DNA of 59,812 bases from Sphingopyxis sp. KK2 (lineage in GTDB: Bacteria > Pseudomonadota > Alphaproteobacteria > Sphingomonadales > Sphingomonadaceae): assembly GCF_001990265.1 (NCBI RefSeq), contig NZ_LYVN01000007.1, positions 1 through 59,812 of the forward strand, read 5' to 3'. The notes under the pieces are model-generated. The model saw only the letters and a list, made by a program, of their open reading frames with translations, was not told the origin of the DNA and did no database searches. Below are positions 18,434 through 26,466 of the stretch, in pieces. Both the position numbers and the translations under genes were made by a program. How positions within the stretch are numbered: the stretch's first letter is position 1; the number at the start of each line of letters is the position of its first letter.

Positions 18434-19561
18434 GTGGAGGGCTATTTCTCGCAGCCGCGAACGATCTTGATCATCTCGCCGCAGGCGTGGAACGCGCCCA
18501 ATGTGTCGAAGCATCATTATGCACGGCTGCTCGGCGAGATGGGGCACCGCGTCTATTTCGTCGAACCGCCCGACCACAGCCGGCGCGACCGCAGCGTCAC
18601 GATCCTGCCGAGCGATGCCAAGGGGGTTTCGCTCGTCCGCTACCGCCTGCCCTTCCCGTACCGGATCAAGTTCCACGCGCGCGCGCTTTTCATCTGGCTG
18701 ATGAAAGGCGTCGCACGGCGCGTGTCCAGGGCGGTTGCTGAACCGATCGACCTGGTCTGGGATTTCGACAATGAATATATGTTCCATGATCTCGGCGATT
18801 TCTCGCCGGATTTCACCATATTCCACCCCGTAGATGACATCGCGCCGCAATTTTCATCGACCAAGCATGCGCAGATCATCCTCGCCAACAACGGCTTCTA
18901 CATCTCGTCGCTGCCAGCAAGCGGCGCGCGCACCGCGCTGATCCCGCACGGTACGCAGGCCAGCTTTCTGGAGCTGGCGCGTACGCGGCTCGACGGCCGT
19001 GCTCCGGCTTTTCGCGAAACGCCGCAGGTCGTCGGCTATGTCGGCAACCTCGACCGAAAGGATATCGACTGGGACGCGCTTTATGCGGTGATCGGGGCGC
19101 ATCCCGAGCTCGAGTTCCAGATCATCGGACCCTATCGCGTCGCGACGCCGCCCGATCCACGGATCGAGCGGCTGTCGTCCTTCACCAACGTCACCCTGCT
19201 CGGCCGGCTCGAATCGCAGGAAGTGATCGCGCGCTCGGCGGACGTCGATATCTGGTTGGTCGCCTATCGCTATGAAAAGGCGAAGGGATTGATCTATCCG
19301 CACAAGATCAACGAATTCCTCGCGACCGGTAAACCGGTGCTCGCGAGCCCGCTGTCCTTCACCTTCCCCGCTGGCGCGGTGACCTGCTCGGCCTATGAGG
19401 ACAACCGAGACATGCCTGAGTTGCTGAGCGCGATCGTCGCCGATTATGCGGCGGTCGGCGCCCCGCTTGCGGCCACGCGTGCGCAATTTGCAGCCGAGAA
19501 CAGCTACGCCGGCCATATCGCCACCATCTCGCGTCTGATCGCCGACGTGAAAGCAGGATAG
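18434..19561 (+). CDS. Glycosyltransferase, paralogue of the gene at 21686-22807
   Basis: This 375-residue protein starts at a GTG with GGAGG 7 bp upstream. It is a GT-B type glycosyltransferase: ILIISPQAWNAPNVSKHHYARLLGEMGHRVYFVEPP opens the N-terminal domain, a WDFDNEYMF motif follows near residue 112, and the C-terminal donor half contains VVGYVGNLDRKDIDWDAL and YPHKINEFLATGKPVLASPL near residue 284. The SKHHYAR and LxWDFDN motifs recur in the gene at 21,686, so the two are paralogues within one locus. It probably adds one sugar to the repeat unit. Confidence 0.8.
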   Translation: MEGYFSQPRTILIISPQAWNAPNVSKHHYARLLGEMGHRVYFVEPPDHSRRDRSVTILPSDAKGVSLVRYRLPFPYRIKFHARALFIWLMKGVARRVSRAVAEPIDLVWDFDNEYMFHDLGDFSPDFTIFHPVDDIAPQFSSTKHAQIILANNGFYISSLPASGARTALIPHGTQASFLELARTRLDGRAPAFRETPQVVGYVGNLDRKDIDWDALYAVIGAHPELEFQIIGPYRVATPPDPRIERLSSFTNVTLLGRLESQEVIARSADVDIWLVAYRYEKAKGLIYPHKINEFLATGKPVLASPLSFTFPAGAVTCSAYEDNRDMPELLSAIVADYAAVGAPLAATRAQFAAENSYAGHIATISRLIADVKAG

Positions 19562-19565
19562 TCGG

Positions 19566-19727
19566 ATGTATCTTCCCAACCTTTTGGACATCGGCGCGAT
19601 GAAATGCGGGACCAGCAGCCTGCCCAACGATCTGGCGCGCCACGCCGACATCTTCATGGCGGAGGAAATGGATGTGACCCGTCTTCGCGCAACGACCGGC
19701 ATGAATTTTGCCGGCTGGCAGGTCTGA
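19566..19727 (+). pseudogene. Truncated sulfotransferase remnant
   Basis: A 53-codon frame begins PNLLDIGAMKCGTSSLPNDL, which is the N-terminal 5'-PSB loop of PAPS-dependent sulfotransferases (consensus PNFxIIGAMKCGTTSL). It continues RHADIFMAEE, also as in that family, and then diverges and stops at 19,727. Normal family members have about 250-320 residues, so all the 3' catalytic part is missing. It sits 5 bp after a glycosyltransferase and 10 bp before hisF2. I read it as the stump of a gene lost by deletion; translation of the stump cannot be excluded. Confidence 0.7.
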
Positions 19728-19737
19728 CCGACGCGCG

Positions 19738-20514
19738 ATGCGCCGCATTCGCGTCATCCCCGTGCTGACCATCGACCGCGACGCGCGGTTGGTGAAGACC
19801 GTCGGCTTCGGCAAGCGGACCTATATCGGCGATCCGATCAACGCGGTGCGCATCTTCAACACCAAGATGGTCGACGAAATATTGCTGCTCGACATCGATG
19901 CCAGTGCCGACGGGCGCAGGCCGAATTTCGATGCGATCGGCGACATTGTCGAGGAGGCGTTCCTGCCGATGGGCTATGGCGGCGGCATCCGCAGCGTCGA
20001 GGATGCGGCGCGGCTGTTCGCACTCGGGCTGGAAAAGGTCGTGCTGTCGACCGAGGCTTTTGCCAACCCCGCATTGGTGTCGGCGATCGCCGACCGTTTC
20101 GGGACGCAGGCGGTGGCGGTGTCGCTGCCCTATGCGCGGCGGCTGATCGGCGGCGAGCAGGTGTTTACGTGCAGCGGCAAGACCAGGACCGGACAATCGC
20201 CCGTCGCGGCGGCAAAAGCGATGGCGGCGGCGGGCGCGGGCGAAATCCTGCTCTACAGTATCGATCGCGACGGCAAATGGTCGGGCTTCGATCTGCCGAC
20301 GGTGACTGCCGTCGCCGCCGCGGTCGACGTGCCGGTGGTCGCATGCGGCGGCGCCGCCGACATCGGCGATTTCCTGACGGCGATCCGCCAAGCCGGCGCC
20401 TCGGCGGTCGCGGCATCGAGCCTGTTCGTCTATCGCGCGCCAAAACAGGGCGTGCTCATCTCCTACCCCGACGAGGCCGATCTGCGCGACCGGCTGTTCG
20501 CGCAGATCGATTGA
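19738..20514 (+). CDS. hisF2: HisF-like barrel protein of acetamidino sugar synthesis (HisF2)
   Basis: This 258-residue (beta/alpha)8 protein resembles the cyclase half of imidazole glycerol phosphate synthase, with phosphate-loop motifs MGYGGGIRSVED near residue 78, SIDRDGKWSGFD near residue 178 and VACGGAADIGDF near residue 202. By eye alignment with Thermotoga HisF, the two cyclase aspartates (Asp11 and Asp130) are replaced, by Thr/Ile at 11-12 and Pro131. This fits a protein that only conducts ammonia from HisH2 to WbpG. It begins 10 bp after the sulfotransferase stump and is followed 10 bp later by wbpG. Confidence 0.82.
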   Translation: MRRIRVIPVLTIDRDARLVKTVGFGKRTYIGDPINAVRIFNTKMVDEILLLDIDASADGRRPNFDAIGDIVEEAFLPMGYGGGIRSVEDAARLFALGLEKVVLSTEAFANPALVSAIADRFGTQAVAVSLPYARRLIGGEQVFTCSGKTRTGQSPVAAAKAMAAAGAGEILLYSIDRDGKWSGFDLPTVTAVAAAVDVPVVACGGAADIGDFLTAIRQAGASAVAASSLFVYRAPKQGVLISYPDEADLRDRLFAQID

Positions 20515-20524
20515 ACGCGGTGCG

Positions 20525-21682
20525 ATGATCCAGGCCACCTCGCCCCTGCCCTCGCCATCGGTGCAGACCTGCACCCGTACCGTCATGGACGGCAGCGACC
20601 CCGACGTCCGCTTCGACGCCGACGGCGTCTGCAACTATTGGCACGATTACCAGGCCTTTGCCGCCACCTTGCCCGACGCGGCGGCGCGACAGGCGAAGCT
20701 CGACGCAATTCTCGCCGCGGTACGCGCCGACGGCAAGGGCAAGCCCTATGACTGCGTGATCGGGCTGTCGGGCGGGGTTGACAGCAGCTATGTCACATTG
20801 CTCGCGAAGCAATGGGAATTGCGACCGCTGATCGTCCATTTCGACAATGGCTGGAACAACGAACTCGCGGTCCGCAATATCGAGAATATCTGCAAGAAGC
20901 TCGGATTCGAACTCAACACCTTCGTCATGGACTGGGATGAATTCCGTGATCTGCAGCGCGCCTATTTCAAGGCGTCGGTGGTCGACATCGAGGTGCCGAC
21001 CGATCATATGATCTCGGGCGCGCTCTATCGCTTCGCGGCAAAGCACAAGCTCAAATATATCCTGTCGGGCCATAATCACGCGACCGAATGGCTGATGCCG
21101 CCATCGTGGAACTATGCGAAGTTCGATCTCGTCAACCTGAAGAACATCCATCGGCAATTCGGCGAGAAACCGCTCAAGAAGCTGCCCGCGCTCGGCGTGT
21201 GGCAGCGCGCCTGGTACCAACTGGTGCGCGGCATCCACAGCGAGGCGGTGCTCGATCTCGTCGATTTCGACAAGGCTAAGGCCAAGGAATTGCTGATCCG
21301 CGAACTCGATTGGGTCGACTATGGCGGCAAACATTATGAATCGCTCTTCACGCGCTTCTATCAGGGCTACATCCTCCCCCGGAAATTCGGCGTCGACAAG
21401 CGCAAGGCGCATCTGTCGAACCTGATCCTGTCGGGGCAGGCGACACGCGACGAAGCGTTGCGCGAATTGCAGCAACCGACCTATGACGAAGCGATGCAGG
21501 AACGCGACAAGGCCTATGTTCGCAAGAAGCTGGGCTTCAGCGAGGGGGAATTCGAGGATTTGCTGACGCTGCCCAACCAGCGGCACGAAATTTACGGTAC
21601 CGACCAGAAGCAACGCGATCGCTATTTTCGCATCATCGGCACGATCGGCAAGGCGATGCGCGTCATGGGATTGAAGCGTTAA
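20525..21682 (+). CDS. wbpG: N-acetyl sugar amidotransferase (WbpG-like)
   Basis: This 385-residue ATP pyrophosphatase-type enzyme has the PP-loop GLSGGVDSSYV near residues 79-88. It is expected to activate an N-acetyl group and, with ammonia from HisH2/HisF2, convert it to an acetamidino group on the 2,3-diamino uronic acid. The N-terminal CTRTVMDGSDPDVRFDADG...CNYW region matches the family start, though only single Cys residues are seen where I expect CxxC pairs. DHMISGALYRFAAKH near residue 159 and SGHNHATEW near residue 180 are further family motifs. Direct linkage to hisF2 supports the assignment. Confidence 0.85.
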   Translation: MIQATSPLPSPSVQTCTRTVMDGSDPDVRFDADGVCNYWHDYQAFAATLPDAAARQAKLDAILAAVRADGKGKPYDCVIGLSGGVDSSYVTLLAKQWELRPLIVHFDNGWNNELAVRNIENICKKLGFELNTFVMDWDEFRDLQRAYFKASVVDIEVPTDHMISGALYRFAAKHKLKYILSGHNHATEWLMPPSWNYAKFDLVNLKNIHRQFGEKPLKKLPALGVWQRAWYQLVRGIHSEAVLDLVDFDKAKAKELLIRELDWVDYGGKHYESLFTRFYQGYILPRKFGVDKRKAHLSNLILSGQATRDEALRELQQPTYDEAMQERDKAYVRKKLGFSEGEFEDLLTLPNQRHEIYGTDQKQRDRYFRIIGTIGKAMRVMGLKR

Positions 21683-21685
21683 GCG

Positions 21686-22807
21686 ATGGCAGGTCCCGTC
21701 GATCTTCTGGCGCCGCCGCTTCGGATCCTGCTCATCTCGCCGCAACCGTGGACGGGGTTGCAGGTGTCGAAGCATCATTATGCGCGCGAACTTGCCGCGC
21801 TCGGTCATCAGGTCTTCTTCGTCAATCCGCCTGGCAGCGCCGACGCCATTCGCCTGGTGCCGAGCGACGTTGCGGGCGTCACGCTGGTCGATCACCCGCG
21901 AATGCCGATGGCGCGCGCCAAATATCGCGCGCAATGGCTGTTCATCGTCGCCGCGCGGCTTCGCGCGAAGGCGATCGCGCGCGCCGTCGGACCGATCGAC
22001 CTGCTTTGGGATTTCGACAATGCGCGCCAGTTCGCCGACCACCGGGCCTTTGCGGCGCCGCTGTCGATTCTGCACGTCGTCGACATGCTCGATCCCGGCG
22101 ACACCATGCATCGCCATGCCGACCTGATCCTGGGTGTCGACGAGTTGCTGATCGCCGAGATCGCGCCGTCGGACGCGCCGCGGCATGTCGTCGGGCACGG
22201 GCTGTCGCCGCTGTTCGCCTGCGCGGCGCGTCGCCGCCTCGCCGCACCGCGGGTTCGCGACACCGACCAACCCGTCACCGTCGGTTTCATCGGCAATCTC
22301 GCGCAGCCGGCGATGGACCGCGAACGTTTTGCCAGCCTTGTCGCGGCGCATCCCGACTGCATCTTCCGCTTCATCGGCCCGGTGCAGGGCGGCACTGCGG
22401 AGAACCACGCCTGGGCCGATACGCTGGCACGGCAGCCCAATGTCGAACTGGCGGGGCTGCTCACCGGTGACGCGCTGATCGCCGCGACCGAGGACGTCGA
22501 CGTCTGGCTGCTGCTCTATGACTATGCGCGCGACCGCAATCGCGGGGTCAATTCGCATAAATTGCTCGAATATTTCGCGCTCGGCGGCGAGGTCGTGAGC
22601 AGCCCGATCGCGGCGCAGGCCGATGCCCCGGGCATCTTCATGGCGCCGCGCGACGCCCCCGACGAAATCGGCGCCAAGCTCGATGCGGCGATCGACGCGG
22701 TTCGCGGGTCGCGCGACACGGGTTGGCGCGCGCGTGTCGAACTGGCGCTCGCCAACAGTTATCGCGCCCATGTCGAGCGCATCGCAGCCTTTTTGAAGGA
22801 CGGATGA
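21686..22807 (+). CDS. Glycosyltransferase, paralogue of the gene at 18434-19561
   Basis: This 373-residue GT-B type protein opens with ILLISPQPWTGLQVSKHHYARELAALGHQVFFVNPP, then has the LLWDFDNARQF motif near residue 109, TVGFIGNLAQPAMDRERF near residue 198 and a C-terminal NSHKLLEYFALGGEVVSSPI donor loop near residue 290. Motifs and spacing match the protein at 18,434, so one duplicated gene pair flanks hisF2-wbpG. It starts 3 bp after wbpG and ends 1 bp before a methyltransferase start, so it is cotranscribed. Confidence 0.8.
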   Translation: MAGPVDLLAPPLRILLISPQPWTGLQVSKHHYARELAALGHQVFFVNPPGSADAIRLVPSDVAGVTLVDHPRMPMARAKYRAQWLFIVAARLRAKAIARAVGPIDLLWDFDNARQFADHRAFAAPLSILHVVDMLDPGDTMHRHADLILGVDELLIAEIAPSDAPRHVVGHGLSPLFACAARRRLAAPRVRDTDQPVTVGFIGNLAQPAMDRERFASLVAAHPDCIFRFIGPVQGGTAENHAWADTLARQPNVELAGLLTGDALIAATEDVDVWLLLYDYARDRNRGVNSHKLLEYFALGGEVVSSPIAAQADAPGIFMAPRDAPDEIGAKLDAAIDAVRGSRDTGWRARVELALANSYRAHVERIAAFLKDG

Positions 22808-22808
22808 A

Positions 22809-23675
22809 ATGAGCATGGAGATCAGCCCTGACAGCCGCCTCGCCAACCGTATCCTGCGACGCCTCGGGCAATTCTCCCGCTTCAATCGCCAAATCGATGC
22901 CATGGTCGGGGGCGTGCCAGTCGCAGTGCCGGTGAGCGCGGGGCTCATGGCCGAACTTACCGAGCCCTGGATGCACGCGCTGCTGCGGCGATTGCTGGCG
23001 AACGCAACCGGCACCTTCATCGACGTCGGGGTGAACCTCGGCCAGACGCTGATCAAAGTGAAGGCGATCGAGCCCGCTCGCCGCTATATCGGCTTCGAGC
23101 CGAATCCGGCGTGCGTCCATTATGTCGAGGAACTGGTCGCCGCCAATGGCTGGACCGATGTGCGTGTCGTGCCCGCCGGCCTTGGTCCGCGAAGCGGCAT
23201 CGTGACGCTCGAACTCTATCACGGTCGCAGCGGTGATTCGGCGGCGTCGATCGTCGAGGGCTTCCGCCCCGACAAGGTCGTCACCTTTCGCAAGACCGTC
23301 GCCATCCTCGGCGTTGCCGACCTGCCCGACGACCTGCTCGCGGCGCCCGTAGGGCTGGTCAAGATCGACGTCGAGGGCGCCGAGGCCGATGTCATCGATG
23401 CGCTGACGCCGGTCATCGCACGCGACCGCCCGCAGATCTCGATGGAAATCCTGCCCTGTTACGACGGCAGGCACGCCGAGCGCATCGCGCGGCAGGCACG
23501 GATCGAGGCGCGCTTCGCCGACCTCGATTATCGCCTGCTGCGCGTGCTGCACGAAGGGCGCGACGGCGACTACGAACTGGTGCCGATCGATGCGATCGGC
23601 ATCCATGGCGACCTGTCGCTATGCGAATATGTCGCTTGCCCCGCCGAGCGCGTCGGCGAGTTCCTCGCGGCCTGA
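22809..23675 (+). CDS. FkbM family methyltransferase
   Basis: This 288-residue SAM-dependent methyltransferase shows the FkbM signature: FIDVGVNLGQTLIKV (motif I) near residue 72, IGFEPNPACVHYV near residue 98 and GLVKIDVEGAEADVI near residue 182. It is the last gene of the plus-strand polysaccharide block and probably adds an O-methyl group to a sugar, perhaps as a chain-terminating cap. An ATG two codons downstream (22,815) is an equally possible start. Its stop codon lies in a hairpin that looks like a terminator. Confidence 0.85.
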   Translation: MSMEISPDSRLANRILRRLGQFSRFNRQIDAMVGGVPVAVPVSAGLMAELTEPWMHALLRRLLANATGTFIDVGVNLGQTLIKVKAIEPARRYIGFEPNPACVHYVEELVAANGWTDVRVVPAGLGPRSGIVTLELYHGRSGDSAASIVEGFRPDKVVTFRKTVAILGVADLPDDLLAAPVGLVKIDVEGAEADVIDALTPVIARDRPQISMEILPCYDGRHAERIARQARIEARFADLDYRLLRVLHEGRDGDYELVPIDAIGIHGDLSLCEYVACPAERVGEFLAA

Positions 23676-23693
23676 GCGCGCTCAGAGCTTTTT
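23672..23693 (+). terminator. Probable rho-independent terminator spanning convergent stop codons
   Basis: CTGAGCGCGCTCAG (23,672-23,685) is a perfect palindrome that can fold as a 5-bp stem with a CGCG loop; it is followed by AGC and TTTTT. It contains the stop codon of the plus-strand gene and touches the stop codon of the opposing minus-strand gene. The T-run is on the plus strand, so it should end the polysaccharide operon. Confidence 0.55.
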
Positions 23694-24467
23694 GGGATAA
23701 AAGCCCAGCTTGCGCTTGATCCGTCGTTCGAGCAGTTCGCGCCGCCCAAGGTTGAAGAGCGTGATCGGCCGGTCGAACATCGTGCGTTCGGACATCTGCG
23801 CCGAGGCAAGGCGCGGGTTGGTCGCCAGCATCTTGCGATAGCGCTCGGCCGCTTCGGGGCGCGCGACGAACAATTTATACTGCGTGATCAGAAAGGGTTG
23901 CAGTCGATCCTTCATATCGGTGAGCAGATGGATCGCCGCGACCGAGACGTCGGGCCAGCCGATCCCGAAAAAGTCATGGACGATCATCACCCCGTCGTCG
24001 GCGAGCACTGCCTCTGCAAGCCGCATGTCGTGGACGACATTCTTATAGGCATGGCCGCCATCGACGCTGAACAGCCGCACCGCGCCGATCCGCGTGCGCA
24101 GCGCTTCGGGGGTGAGCGTCAGCGTATCGACAGTCCACACCTCGCCTTCATCAAGGTCGATGCCGAGCCTAGCCCGATTGTCGAAAAACGCCCGGTCGCG
24201 GCCCGCGTGGATGCCGGTGTTGAGTCCGTCGTCCTTGAACAGGTCGATCGCCAGAGCGCGCTCGCCCGCTTGGCGGAGCAGCGCGAGGATGAAATAGAGC
24301 TTGCCGTGATGGACGCCGATTTCGGCGAGGTTTCCTTTTATGCCCTGTTCGACCTGCCAGCGACCGATGGCGTCGATCGCCGCCCATTCGACATGGCCAA
24401 AATAGCCTGCAACGGCCTCGATCTGCCGGTCGATATAGCGGTCGAGCGCTGCGAAATTGGCGGCCAA
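23682..24467 (-). CDS. Class I SAM-dependent methyltransferase
   Basis: This 261-residue protein has a Rossmann methyltransferase fold of the Methyltransf_24 / CmcI-like type. Motif I is NLAEIGVHHGKLYF near residue 46, the acidic LAIDLFKDDG follows, and the SVDGGHAYKNVVHDM motif near residue 134 and MIVHDFFGIGW near residue 160 complete the core. It is the last gene of a minus-strand group led by a phosphatase and the WbpM-like dehydratase, with a 34-bp gap. A sugar or glycan methylation role is inferred from location only. Confidence 0.75.
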   Translation of the reverse strand: MAANFAALDRYIDRQIEAVAGYFGHVEWAAIDAIGRWQVEQGIKGNLAEIGVHHGKLYFILALLRQAGERALAIDLFKDDGLNTGIHAGRDRAFFDNRARLGIDLDEGEVWTVDTLTLTPEALRTRIGAVRLFSVDGGHAYKNVVHDMRLAEAVLADDGVMIVHDFFGIGWPDVSVAAIHLLTDMKDRLQPFLITQYKLFVARPEAAERYRKMLATNPRLASAQMSERTMFDRPITLFNLGRRELLERRIKRKLGFYPKKL

Positions 24468-24501
24468 AGGGCGTACTCCGTCGAAAAAGGCCAGCGCGGC
24501 G

Positions 24502-26466
24502 TCAGCCGGCCAGCGGGGCCTGAAGGCTGGCGGTCGCCTGATTCACCTCTTCGGGTGGACGGAATTCGGGGACGAGATCGTGCAAGATTTCAAGGCATTC
24601 CCCGGCCCGGCCGTCGTCCATCGCGGCGCGCAACGCGTCGAGCTTCGCCGACAGCTCGTTCCATTCGAGCATCGCTTCGCGTGCCTGCATGATACGACTA
24701 TGGCCCGTCGGCTTGGGATCGTCGCCGATCAGCAGCTCTTCATAGAGCTTTTCGCCCTGGCGCAGCCCGACTTCGCTGATTTCGATATCGCCGTCGGGAT
24801 GGTCCTCGTCGCGCACCGTCAGCCCCGACAGGTTGATCATCGTGCGCGCGAGTTCGATGATCCGCACCGGTTTGCCCATGTCGAGCACGAACACTTCGCC
24901 GCCCTTGGCCATCGCGCCCGCCTGGATGACGAGTTGCGCGGCCTCGGGGATGGTCATGAAGAAGCGCGTGACGTCGCGGTGGGTGACGGTTACCGGACCG
25001 CCCTGCTTGATCTGTTCGCGGAACAGCGGCACGACCGACCCGCTCGATCCCAGGACATTGCCGAAGCGGACCATCGCGAAGCAGGTCTGGCTGCCGCGGC
25101 CCGCGAGTCCCTGGAGCACCAGCTCGCAGACGCGCTTCGACGCGCCCATGACATTGGTCGGGCGCACCGCCTTGTCGGTGCTGATGAGTACGAAATTGGC
25201 CACCCCGATGCGGTCGGCCTCGCTTGCCATGAACAGCGTGCCGCAGACATTGTTGCCGATGCCGGCGATGGGATTCGCCTCGACCAGCGGCACATGCTTG
25301 TACGCCGCCGCGTGGAAGATCGTGTCGGGGCGCCAGCGCGCGAGCAGGCGGCGGACCGTCGGCTGGTCGGTGACGTTGCCCAGTTCTTCGATCAGTTCGG
25401 GATGCTGCCCGTCGGGAAGTCCCGCGATCACCGCCTGCAGCTCCTGCCCGATCGCGTAGAGGCCATATTCCGACGATTCGACGAGGATCAGCTTGTCGGG
25501 ACGCATGGTCACGATCTGGCGGCACAGCTCGCTGCCGATCGAGCCGCCGGCACCGCTGACCATCACCGTCTTGCCGACGATCGTGCGGCCGAGCAGCAAC
25601 TGGTTCGGCGGCACGGGGTCGCGGCCGAGCAAATCCTCGATCTGGACGTCGCGCAGATCGCTGACCGACACCTGTTCGTCGATGATCTGCCGCATATTGG
25701 GCAACATCCGCACGCGGATCGGCCAGTCCTCGAGCGATTTCATCACCCGGCGCCGCTTCGAGCGCGTGACGTGCGGCAGCGCGAGCAGCACGTCGGTCAC
25801 ACCATAGGTGTCGACCAGATAGGGCAATTTCGGGCGCGAATAGATCGGAACGCCGTCGATGATCTCGCCCTCGACCTTGCGGTCGTCGTCGATGAAGCCG
25901 ACGAGGCGCATCGCCGGGTCGCCGCGCAGCGCCATCGCGAGCTGCTGGCCCGCCTCGCCCGCGCCATAGATCAGCGCGATCGATTGCTGCCGGATGTCGC
26001 GGCGCTTGAGCAGGTCGACGACTGCGTAGCGCGCGACGATGCGCGTCATCGCGAGGAAAAGCAGGAAGATGATCGGCTGGATCACCGCCACGGTGCGCGG
26101 CACGCCGTGCATGCCGACGATGCCGAAGATCACGAGCATCGGGATCGCGTAAAGCATCACCGAATAAGCGAGCCCGACCATCGTGCGTCCGCCCGAGAAG
26201 CGGAGGATCGAGCTATAAGTCCCACGCATCAGGAAGATCGGCAGCCAGCTCGATAGCGCGATGACCGAGGCGAGGCCGACCGAGGCGTCGAAGATTTCCC
26301 AGCGGCCGAGGCGCAGAGAAAAGGCGACGAGCACCGCCGCGACGCACAGCAGCGCGTCGGCGACGATCAGGATCGCGCGCTTCTCGCTGCGGCCGAGCGC
26401 GACGAGCGTCGCCAGCACCGCGAGGATGCGTTCTTCGACCAGCCCCCAAATCCGCCCCAGGATCAC
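24502..26466 (-). CDS. wbpM: Membrane-bound UDP-HexNAc 4,6-dehydratase, WbpM/CapD family
   Basis: This 654-residue protein begins at a GTG that overlaps the upstream stop (GTGA) and has a GGAGGG site just before it. The N-terminal third has four hydrophobic segments and a CoA-binding-like Rossmann domain (LIYGAGEAGQQLAMAL). The C-terminal dehydratase domain has the NAD loop MVSGAGGSIGSELCRQI near residue 308 and the catalytic STDKAVRPTNVMGASKR, where Met takes the usual Tyr position as in WbpM. It should form UDP-4-keto-6-deoxy-GlcNAc, the substrate for the WbpV-like reductase at 8,219. Confidence 0.9.
   Translation of the reverse strand: MILGRIWGLVEERILAVLATLVALGRSEKRAILIVADALLCVAAVLVAFSLRLGRWEIFDASVGLASVIALSSWLPIFLMRGTYSSILRFSGGRTMVGLAYSVMLYAIPMLVIFGIVGMHGVPRTVAVIQPIIFLLFLAMTRIVARYAVVDLLKRRDIRQQSIALIYGAGEAGQQLAMALRGDPAMRLVGFIDDDRKVEGEIIDGVPIYSRPKLPYLVDTYGVTDVLLALPHVTRSKRRRVMKSLEDWPIRVRMLPNMRQIIDEQVSVSDLRDVQIEDLLGRDPVPPNQLLLGRTIVGKTVMVSGAGGSIGSELCRQIVTMRPDKLILVESSEYGLYAIGQELQAVIAGLPDGQHPELIEELGNVTDQPTVRRLLARWRPDTIFHAAAYKHVPLVEANPIAGIGNNVCGTLFMASEADRIGVANFVLISTDKAVRPTNVMGASKRVCELVLQGLAGRGSQTCFAMVRFGNVLGSSGSVVPLFREQIKQGGPVTVTHRDVTRFFMTIPEAAQLVIQAGAMAKGGEVFVLDMGKPVRIIELARTMINLSGLTVRDEDHPDGDIEISEVGLRQGEKLYEELLIGDDPKPTGHSRIMQAREAMLEWNELSAKLDALRAAMDDGRAGECLEILHDLVPEFRPPEEVNQATASLQAPLAG

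Noticed and set aside
20456..23056. 866-codon minus-strand frame
   Set aside because: It is antisense to wbpG, a glycosyltransferase and the start of an FkbM gene, all with clear motifs. The frame has shadow composition and no start signal.
24457..26256. 599-codon plus-strand frame
   Set aside because: It is antisense to the WbpM-like dehydratase, whose motifs and overlap with the upstream gene are clear.
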